Assembly: GCA_963556195.1 (NCBI GenBank)
Contig: OY744531.1
Coordinates: forward strand, 105,546,120-105,610,119
Origin: Sepiola atlantica
Taxonomy: Eukaryota; Mollusca; Cephalopoda; Sepiida; Sepiolidae
DNA length: 64,000 bases
Direction of reading: 5' to 3'
The notes below the pieces were generated by a model that saw only the letters and a list, made by a program, of their open reading frames with translations, ran no database searches and was not told where the DNA came from. A program made the translations under genes and the position numbers. Shown one piece after another: positions 55,662-64,000 of the stretch (position 1 is its first letter; each line of letters opens with the position of its first letter).

Positions 55662-56275
55662 AAGGCTGCAACAAAGAAAGTGGGCTCCCTCTACCGTGCT
55701 AGTAAACTTTTCACACCTGACATTATCCTGTATCTCTACACAGCCACCATCCGCCCATGCATGGAGTATTGTTGCCACATCTGGGCTGGTGCATCATCCA
55801 TTAGTCTCTCCCTCCTTGACAAGGTCCAAAAAAGAGTCGCCAACCTAATAGGTCCCTCACTGTCAACCAAGCTCCAGTGCCTGTCCCATCGCCACAATGT
55901 AGCATCCTTGTGCTTGCTTTACAAATACTTCAATGGATTATGCTCCGATGAACTGGCTACTCTGGTGCCCCCTCGACATAAATTCACTAGACCAACTCGA
56001 CAATCAGCTAAATCCCATCCATTCACTGTGGAGGTCCCCAGATGTCGGAGAGCCTTCTACTCCAATAGCTTCTTTCCTAGTGCTGCTGGCCTCTGGAACT
56101 CCCTCCCTGCTCCCTGTTTCCCCGACAATACCGACATGCAGAGGTTTAAAACTAATGTAACAGACATCTCGCTACACTGCTCCGAACTTGGGATGACACC
56201 CAAAACCAACATCCAAATTCTCAGTACCACTTTACGTCTACAGGGTGGCCTGCCTTATTTGGAGTGAAATATGTT
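55662..56275 (+). pseudogene. 5'-truncated LINE 3' end, copy 4 (best preserved)
   Basis: A single frame of 195 codons (55680-56267) reads SLYRASKLFTPDIILYLY, RPCMEYCCHIWAGAS, LLDKVQKRVANLIGPSL, HNVASLCLLYKYFNGLCSDE, HPFTVEVPRCRRAFYSNSFF, AAGLWNSLPAPCFP, MQRFKTNV. This is the thumb/C-terminal region of CR1/Jockey-type LINE reverse transcriptases. The catalytic FADD-type motif and the endonuclease are upstream and missing. One codon loss near 56156 alters the conserved NVNRHLAAQL ending. A-rich 3' tail. Confidence 0.85.
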
Positions 56276-56567
56276 AAACAAAAAAAAAACAACAAAAAAT
56301 ACTACTTCAAGGTAAAAAAACTAGCCAACGATAAGTGTTAGATGGATAGATTCTGACCCAGAAAACAGCAATTCTTCCCCCCTTTGTCAAAAACATCGCT
56401 CATAGAATGTGATGAATTCTTTTTGTGGCACAAAAATTATTACGTCTCTCATTGTTAATTGTCAGGTTACTACTGCTCTGGTTGGTTTCGTTAGGGAAAG
56501 GGAAGATGGAAATTGGCGCCAAAAGAAAGAACATTTTTAGAAATTCCAGTTTACATTTAAGCTTTGG
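56276..56567. other. Unassigned region
   Basis: A-rich start (LINE tail), then nothing recognised. Confidence 0.35.
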
Positions 56568-57745
56568 GTACTTTTTTGCAGTAGGACTCGCGTTAAAAGT
56601 CCCTCGGCGTCGGTGCTTTCCGGCGGTTCCCGTTAAACACCAGAAAGCCCTGAAACAAGATGAATAAGCAGACGACAGCTAAACTTTCAAACTGAATGAA
56701 ACGCTGAACTTGCAAACTGATAGAAACGCGATTTAAACATGGATTTTTACATGGTATCACTGGCTGTTGAAACTCGTGGAGGAATGATAAATTTCTGCGA
56801 GGACCATAAATTGATTGCTAAGGATAAAAAATGCAAAAACTGTCGAGATAAATGCAAGATCGCAAAGCGAACCAAACTAACCCTAATCCTAATTCTGCCC
56901 TAAACCCTCACGAATAAAAATAATCAGTAAAAAAAAAAAGTTTTTAAAAAAAAGTTTAAAAAAAAGAAATACGTAAAAAAAATGTAAAACAACATTTACT
57001 TCATTAATAAGTCCCCTTATATTTTGAGGCATGTCCGTCCGTCTGTCCGTCCGTCCGGATTTTTCTCCGCAACCATCCATTGAATTTCTCTGAAATTTTG
57101 CATGAAGTTGTAACTTTGGTCAGGTTAGAAAGTGACATTCTCCGATTTTTGAAAACAAATCTGGTTAGCCCCCAAGGGGGTCAAAAGGCCCCGAAATGGC
57201 CGAAAATGACATTTTTTGCCCCATAACTTTTCATCCATCCATTCAATTTCTCGGAAACTTGGCTAAAATGTAGAGGCAATTGTTCCGGATATAAAATGAG
57301 CATCCTTGACCTCAGAAAAATTCTGATTCGCGCCCCCAGAGGGTCAAAAATGCCCCAAATTGCCCAAATTTATTGCATTTTACACTCGCCACATCGAGTC
57401 ACATACAGAGGGGGACCACGCACGCATGACTTGTTAACTTTTCACTGTTATTTTTTTATTTTATGTTTAATAAGAAAAAACAAAGTAAAACAAAATAACT
57501 TTTTAATTTAAACACTTATTTGAATCTTCGTTAAAAAAATAAATATTTATTTCATACAAAATTTTTGGCTTGTTTTGTCCTGCTTGTAAATCCAACCTCG
57601 TTTGTTTGTTTTTTTTTTTGGATGTAGGTAAGTCAACGGATTTTTCATTCGGCACTGTCCAGTGTTTAACGTAAACATCTGGAAAGCACCGAAGCCGAGG
57701 AACTTTTAGCGTGGGTCCTAATGTAAAAAAGTACCAAGCGTTGTT
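56568..57745. mobile_element. Inverted repeat pair, possible decayed DNA transposon
   Basis: 56568-56650 and 57650-57735 are inverted relatives (GGTACTTTTTTGCAGTAGGA, AAAAGTCCCTCGGCGTCGGT, GTTAAACACC against their complements) with about 75-80% match. Both translate to a similar peptide in opposite directions: YFFAVGLALKVPRRRCFP on plus and YFFTLGPTLKVPRLRCFP on minus. Between them: AT-rich DNA and a twice-repeated CCATCCATTGAATTTCTC motif (57072, 57235). Class unknown. Confidence 0.5.
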
Positions 57746-58469
57746 TAATGGCATATCAACCTCTTGCCACAAGGGTTGATGAAGAAGAACTATTGGATCT
57801 GCTTGATGAAAATCTACGTCAAACGACCATAGAATTGGTGGAGCAGATCGATTGTGATCAATAAACTGCGTTGAATCGCGTTCCCTCAACGGGCAAGGTT
57901 CAGACATGCTCATTAATTATTCTGTAAACCAATATTATTTTGGGAAAGATGCTTCTGTGAGATTATGTTACATTTTTCCATATATTTTATCATTCTCCAA
58001 ACTCCTCTTTTTATTTTGGTCTTTGTGTGAAATTTAGTTTTTCTATTTGGATTCTGTGATTGTCCGTCTGGTAGTTTAGGGGGAAATTTAAGAGGCTGAG
58101 TTTTTATTAAATTTCTCGAAAGCTGCTGCATGATTTGATGGCATGTTTGATTTCTTTATCTTTTTCTAAGGTTTGTGTTTTCTTATTGGTATTTTGGTAA
58201 CACTTCTTCGTGGTGTACATTCATGCCGCCGCCGCTGCCGCCATCGGAATGTCGGCATATAAGAAAAAAAAAATGCACAATTCCATGTCAATATGTTTGG
58301 AAATTTTCTAGATAAGGATTTTTAATTTGTATTATTTGGACAACAACTTTTAATTTAGTTGTTATTTTTATAACGTTTCGGCCAACATAACCTCCAACCT
58401 TCTTCAGATGCATATTTTCAAACTCGGAAATCTATGTGGAATTTCAAACGGAACCCTTTATTTAATTCA
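57746..58469. other. Unassigned region with degenerate hammerhead-like motif
   Basis: Minus strand near 58375-58420 reads CTGAAGA, GGTT...GGCC, GAAACG, a hammerhead-like core without convincing stem I. Otherwise no gene. Confidence 0.35.
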
Positions 58470-59636
58470 CCGAGCAGACCGTTCTCATTTCGTCAACCAT
58501 GACCACGTAGAAGTATTAAGTAATCTTTTTTTATATTATTCTTAATATGAACACGTGACGCAACGGATAAAGGCATTGAGTAACAGTTCTCATTTCGTCA
58601 ACCACGACCACGTAGAAGTATTAAGTAATCTTTTTTTATATTATTCTTAATATGAACACGTGACGCAACGGATAAAGGCATTGAGTAACAGTTCTCATTT
58701 CGTCAACCACGACCACGTAGAAGTATTAAGTAATCTTTTTTTATATTATTCTTAATATGAACCCGTGACGCAACGGATAAAGGCATTGAGTAACAGTTCT
58801 CATTTCCTCAACCATGACCACGTAGAAGTATTAAGTAATCTTTTTTTATATTATTCTTAATATGAACCCGTGACGCAACGGATAAAGGCATTGAGTAACA
58901 GTTCTCATTTCGTCAACCATGACCACGTAGAAGTATTAAGTAATCTTTTTTTATATTATTCTTAATATGAACCCGTGACGCAACGGATAAAGGCATTGAG
59001 TAACAGTTCTCATTTCGTCAACCATGACCACGTAGAAGTATTAAGTAATCTTTTTTTATATTATTCTTAATATGAACCCGTGACGCAACGGATAAAGGCA
59101 TTGAGTAACAGTTCTCATTTCCTCAACCATGACCACGTAGAAGTATTAAGTAATCTTTTTTTATATTATTCTTAATATGAACCCGTGACGCAACGGATAA
59201 AGGCATTGAGTAACAGTTCTCATTTCGTCAACCATGACCACGTAGAAGTATTAAGTAATCTTTTTTTATATTATTCTTAATATGAACCCGTGACGCAACG
59301 GATAAAGGCATTGAGTAACAGTTCTCATTTCGTCAACCATGACCACGTAGAAGTATTAAGTAATCTTTTTTTATATTATTCTTAATATGAACACGTGACG
59401 CAACGGATAAAGGCATTGAGTAACAGTTCTCATTTCGTCAACCACGACCACGTAGAAGTATTAAGTAATCTTTTTTTATATTATTCTTAATATGAACACG
59501 TGACGCAACGGATAAAGGCATTGAGTAACAGTTCTCATTTCGTCAACCACGACCACGTAGAAGTATTAAGTAATCTTTTTTTATATTATTCTTAATATGA
59601 ACCCGTGACGCAACGGATAAAGGCATTGAGTAACAA
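58470..59636 (+). repeat. 105-bp satellite, ~11 units
   Basis: Unit landmarks: GTTCTCATTTCGTCAACCA, GTAGAAGTATTAAGTAATC, ATTATTCTTAATATGAAC and GTGACGCAACGGATAAAGGC. Start-to-start spacing is 105 bp. Variants: CACG/CATG, CGTCAACC/CCTCAACC, AACACG/AACCCG. Units 9-11 repeat the variant series of units 1-3, pointing to a larger duplication. The GACGCAACGG..A segment resembles the A-box of the tRNA-like SINE at 53325, but no B-box is seen. Confidence 0.96.
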
Positions 59637-59825
59637 TCAGTTCTAAGTGAAAGTCTTCTGGAAGTTGAAGAAGGTCTGAGATTACATTGGCTGAACACAG
59701 TGAAAATAGCGGCACGAAAAATAATAATAATCCAAATAAAAGTCCACATCATTCCATTCATAAATTGTCTAATCAATAAAAAAAAATTTTTCAAATCGAG
59801 AAAACTGAAAATAAAAAAAAAACAT
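59637..59825. other. Spacer
   Basis: Nothing recognised; AT-rich. Confidence 0.4.
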
Positions 59826-60015
59826 GATCTTCTTTTGGGTAGGGATTAGTTTATTGCTAATCGCCTGAGGCGCCCCTACCGGTGAATGCCGACGGGTCTG
59901 TCTAGGCAATTTGTTCGACCAGAGTCCTTTTCCTCTAGGGTGCTGGCTTTTTAAATCCCACTTTCCTGGCCTTGTGTCTAATCTTCCCGCCATGGAAGGG
60001 AGATAAATAAAAACT
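59826..60015 (+). repeat. Headless U2-family body fragment
   Basis: GATTAGTTTATTGCTAATCG, CCTGAGGCGCCCCTACCGG, CTTTTCCTCTAGGGTGCTGG, GGGAGATAAATAAAA match the second monomer type (51370-51555). It faces the full copy that follows. Confidence 0.7.
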
Positions 60016-60049
60016 CCAACATTATCCTTACTGCTGAGTATTGATTTAC

Positions 60050-60385
60050 TCTTCTCCAGGAGGTTAGGCACAAGGCCAGTTTTTATCTTACTCCCACAAG
60101 TAAGATGTGACCCAAGGTCAGGTCGGGAAAGTGGGGTTTAAAAATTGCCTGGGCAGCCCCGTCGGCATTACCCGGTAGGGGCGCCTCAGGCAGTAAGCAA
60201 TAAACTTACTCCTCCCCAAAGAGGGGAGGCGAAGCCTGGGAGGGTGGACCTCCTAGAACTGCACAGGACAGACCCATAGACAGGCGTAAATCAAGCCCCG
60301 AAGGCCAAGACAATATCAGTCTATGGGGTGCAGTATCCATCGGAACAGATACTACACTTTGATCTTAGCCAAAAAGCCCTGAGTA
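60050..60385 (-). repeat. U2 snRNA-headed SINE-like element, copy 3
   Basis: Read on minus: best-preserved U2 head (GGCTTTTTGGCTAAGATC then AAAGTGTAGTATCTGTTC), then the same body to GGGAGTAAGATAAAAACTGG and CCTTGTGCCTAACCTCC, the start of a second monomer, which then breaks off. Same inserted A in ATCAAAGTG as the other headed copies. Confidence 0.78.
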
Positions 60386-61224
60386 GCAAAAGACAGAAAA
60401 AAAACAAAAAAAAAAAAACAACTAGAACTACAAATTAAGTGAATTGATTTTTTTTTTTTACTTAACATTTTGAATTGTTTATTAATGAGTAAACATGTTT
60501 TTCTTTAACAGACAAATAAGACTTTTTCAGATTTATGAAAATGTTAAAACAAAAAGTCTTTGGTTTAGAGAAAAAGATTAATTCCTCTACCTACCATTAA
60601 TTTTTTTTTTAACAGGTATTTCCTGCTGTGGGGGGGGGGTGATCTCTGAGAACTAAATGAACTAAAATTATGAGGTGTTCATGTGATATGATGTAAACTG
60701 GCTGTTTTGACATGTATGGTCAAAAAAAGCAAAATATTCAGATTGGATTAGGTAGGTCATTCCAATAATCTAATGAGAACTTCGAAAATGATGAACTGAA
60801 TAAAGAGAGAAGCGGATGGATGGGAAAATCGGGGGGAAAAAGTTCATTCAATGCATGCATCCATCAGGAAAGTCTTTTGGAAAAAATAATGGAGTCGACA
60901 AAAGAAAAAAAAACAAGTTTTCAGAAGCGAGAGTAAATTTATTTACAAAACAGAAAAGTTAAATTTTGTTTGCTTGTAACCAGTGTTGCTTAGCAACAAA
61001 CAAACAAACAGACAGACAAACAGACAATCCTATCTTACATTATATATAAAGTTGGGCGGAGAGAAAATATTCTTGTTTACAGATATGTACAGAATCCCTT
61101 CCACCCCAACTCAGAACTGCAAGTCAAGATGGAAGAAAAATTACGTAGTTAGGTTTAGTAATAATAATAATAATAATAATAATAATACAGCCATGAATCC
61201 CATAAAATGACATTTCCCCCCCCC

Positions 61225-61258
<34 letters not shown>

Positions 61259-63199
61259 CACACAAATGATGGCACAAGCCTCAGCTAGCACCACACAAAA
61301 TAAAGAAGAGTCAAGGAGAATGAAAAGACTGAGGAGAGAAAGCACCATCCAGACCTCCACTAGAAAGGGTACGCAGAGAACTGGGACCTTATTGCCACTT
61401 GAACACAGAGAAGACCAATGCTCGTCGTCGATGAGAAATCAGAAGTAAACGACTTGTGATAACGCAAAATGGTCTGCAACAGTTATTGAAAGAGGCGAAG
61501 AATGCTGGAAATTTGGAGAGACTTGTCACTCGGATTCCAGGAACACAACTTGTTATTGACAGTGAGCATTCACTGATAATGACTCTTGCGAAAACTCTGA
61601 GTAAATAATGAGTAATGAAATAAAAGGGGAGGTACAGAAATAACATGGAAGTGGTTTACCATGATCATCTTAGGGATTGTCATTTTTTTGATAAACACTT
61701 GATGAAAAGTTATTTTATTTAAAACAAGTTTTCAGTTTCCTCAGAATTTTTTGAATGAGATTTTATTTTCTACATTGTTCTTTTTTTTTTCTCCAATCTA
61801 TTGTCCAAATCAATAATGACATTAATATTTCTACAAGATTTTCGTCAATGACCTTCTTCACCGAAATGTAATAGAAATAGCAAAGTAGATGAGGCCAATA
61901 GAAGAAAAAAAAAAACAATGTAACTAAATCTTTTAATAAATGGTAATGAATTTATATTGAATGCTCATCAACTGTCGTCTGGTTGATTAATAGTTCTGTA
62001 ATATATTGTTGCATAATTATAACAAAGCCATAATTTCATATTTTATTAAATTTGAATAAAATGTTTTGTGACCAAGTGATTTTTGATAGCAAAAGCTGAT
62101 TGATAAAAATTATCTATAATTCTAAATGGATTCAACTATGCAAAAAAAAAAAAAAATAAATAAAATAAAGACAATACTTCAGGCTGAAACAATTTTTACA
62201 GCAAGAATATTGATACAAGAAAATAAAACTGAAAAAAAAAATTTTTTTTAAATATATATATATATATATATATAACATAAATTTACTTTGTGAGGTTTAA
62301 AAAGTTAGATCTAAATAATATTTAAGCTAACATATCACACTGACTAGCCAATTTTTCATTATATAATGTTATTTGAACTACAACATACTGCGTTAACGTT
62401 TATTTAAAAGATCACGTAGTCCTGCCCGGACGACTGGTAATATGGAAACATTTTTCAATTACGACCGAAAAATCGGCAAGAGGGATTAACTCATATTTTC
62501 TACTGAATAATATGAAAAACAAGTTGTCTCCCTTAAAACTAAAATCTTATTTCTTTTTCTGTACGAGTTTTAAAAATGTGCAGACAAATAAAAATGAAAA
62601 ACTAAAATGACTTCAGTGCATCCCGAGCAACGGCAGGTTAGTACAGCGAGCAATCAAGATAAAAAAAAGAATCTTATATTAAGAGAATGAATAGATATTG
62701 TATAAATGGCAGTTATTTAAAAGATTAGAAACTAAAGAACATATATATATATATATAAATGTAATAAGTAAATATGGTTACATTGAAAGTAAAATCCAAC
62801 TCTAGCCACAGAGTGCATAACGATATATGATTTTAATCCAATAGACAATATGTATCATTTATCTTCTGTAGGAGAAAGAAAATGGGCTAGACTGTTTTCA
62901 TGAAAACTTTGAAAAATATCAAGTCATACAAAACAATTTTAATTGTATGAATTAAAAAGAAAAATAATTAAAAATCAAATTAAATAGAAATAATTACAGT
63001 CTCAGCTAATCATGGTAATTAAATGGAACTCAAATTATAAAGTTTCAGAATTTGTTTTTGTGAAGACGTCGACATTTCTTTTAAGTCAAACAGTCAAAAT
63101 AGTTTTTGATTTCACATGTGCATATTAAATTCAACTGAACTCGTGCAGTTTCATGGTATTACCCGAACATCAGCAGTGAAGCAAGAAGTGTGTTTTGTT

Positions 63200-63200
<1 letters not shown>
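60386..63200. other. Unassigned AT-rich region
   Basis: No gene or known family. Microsatellites: (CAAA/CAGA)n at 60998-61025, (AAT)n at 61158-61186, C/CA/A runs at 61216-61258, short (TA)n at 62250-62272 and 62741-62756. This is the window's longest stretch without recognised repeat families, but no frame exceeds about 85 codons or carries a domain. Confidence 0.4.

Positions 63201-63203
<3 letters not shown>

Positions 63204-63232
<29 letters not shown>
63204..63232. repeat. (TA)n microsatellite
   Basis: TA run before a chimeric family A copy. Confidence 0.95.
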
Positions 63233-63235
<3 letters not shown>

Positions 63236-63561
63236 ATCAAATATAAACCAAAGTAAAAACTTTTAGTAGATGGAACCTATTGTGAACGGAATTTTTCTTT
63301 TCATTCACTGCGTTTTTTTAACAAAAATTCCTTTAATAATAATTTTCATAATTTTCAAATATTTGAACTTTGGTTTTTTCGAAAGCCAACTTATCCATCT
63401 GTATTTCTCCTCTGATGATAAGATCTCGATCTTTGAAAAGCCTTGGCTTAAGGAAAGAATAATAAACACTAGTTTATTACTGAATACACCTTGCATTGAA
63501 CAATTGAAATTTGAAATAAATTTGGACAATCGTCGCATATTTATCACTCTTTTTTCTTCTA

Positions 63562-63599
<38 letters not shown>

Positions 63600-63600
63600 A
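63233..63600. repeat. Chimeric family A copy (tail minus, core plus)
   Basis: 63233-63290 matches the minus-sense tail at 4222-4280 (GATCAAATATAAACC, AACTTTTAGTAGATGGAACC). From about 63340 the plus-sense start and core follow (TTTGAACTTTGG, GCCAACTTATC, ribozyme-like motif, TGAATACACCTTGCATTGAA). Ends in (CT)n-(TA)n. The small frame across it is not a gene. Confidence 0.7.
63404..63456 (+). ncRNA. Hammerhead ribozyme-like motif (chimeric family A copy)
   Basis: CTCCT, CTGATGA, stem II AAGAT/ATCTT with loop CTCG, GAAA, AGC-CTTG-GCT stem III, T-A, AGGAAAG. Stem I pairs over four bases then continues after a mismatch. Confidence 0.6.
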
Positions 63601-63738
63601 TTTCATGCATCCACATAAAATTTTATAAGGAGATATATTTTATGTATCGATTTTCAGCATTTATTTCAACAGTGCTCAATACATGAGTAGAGCTTGGTAG
63701 TAAGTTATGAAAATATATTTATGGCAATTAAGCTACAC
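63601..63738 (+). repeat. Dispersed repeat family C, copy 3
   Basis: CATGCATCCACATAAAATTT to GAAAATATATTTATGGCAAT, matching 3694-3835. Confidence 0.7.
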
Positions 63739-64000
63739 TAACACTTAAAATAGAAATACAAGCACCCACATGTTAAAATAAGGTCACCTATTAATTTGAC
63801 ACAATAAAGAAACAGGGATGGGCTACCCTATAGAAAAAAATAACAATAGAATAGGAAGCAAAATCAACCGAACCTCTGTTTGTGTGAAGCCCAGCGATTG
63901 GCTAATGGAAACAGTAACCCGTGGGAGAGAATAACAAAGAATCTGATTGGTTAACAGCTAGACTAAACACCACGTGTATATATAAAAACACTCGGCAACA
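63739..64000. repeat. Dispersed repeat, inverted relative to 3850-4135
   Basis: See 3850-4135. Runs off the end of the window. Confidence 0.6.

Overview
The window looks like intergenic DNA from a large, repeat-rich invertebrate genome. A mollusc, possibly a cephalopod, is my best guess, but no single-copy gene is present to settle it. Signs of a eukaryote: dozens of (TA)n arrays, other microsatellites, interstitial telomere-type TTAGGG blocks, snRNA-, 5S- and tRNA-derived SINE-like repeats, LINE, Penelope-like and LTR retroelements, and TIR DNA transposons. I found no convincing host protein-coding gene. Long open frames that are not retroelement genes come from microsatellites or from minisatellites whose unit length is a multiple of three.

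Layout. 0-6.8 kb: (TA)n-bounded dispersed repeats, a telomere-like block, a U2-headed SINE-like repeat, an inverted-repeat cluster and a mariner-type MITE. 7.26-9.40 kb: a non-coding LTR pair. 10-15.5 kb: a dense patchwork of tRNA-SINE copies, truncated LINE 3' ends and a MITE with about 10-bp target duplications. 15.9-26.2 kb: minisatellites (about 90 bp, 93 bp, about 35 bp), a GAAA tract and a 2-kb element whose terminal inverted repeats match those of the small MITE. 29.745-34.578 kb: a complete Ty3/gypsy LTR retrotransposon with identical 188-bp LTRs, 5-bp target duplications and one long Gag-Pol frame. This is the only near-intact gene in the window. 35-46.4 kb: polypurine tract, fold-back elements, a 60-bp minisatellite with about 37 units, a 5S-derived sequence, a Penelope-like GIY-YIG fragment and further inverted repeats. 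46.4-64 kb: GATA/GAGA and GAA tracts, degenerate telomere-like DNA, an AT palindrome, tandem and inverted U2-headed repeats, mariner and Helitron fragments, another LINE end and a 105-bp satellite.

Strongest signals. (1) A dispersed repeat family carries a hammerhead-ribozyme-like core with compensating stems in several copies. A related motif lies downstream of the Penelope-like endonuclease fragment. (2) A multi-copy element begins with about 44 nt of U2 snRNA carrying a shared one-base insertion and continues into an unrelated body. (3) The gypsy element appears very young, but its upstream start codon and its main frame are offset by one base across an 11-G run. (4) Three loci share the same repeat core and the same terminal block but have different tandem arrays, which suggests one satellite-bearing repeat family.

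All family assignments rest on reading motifs by eye; no database comparison was possible.
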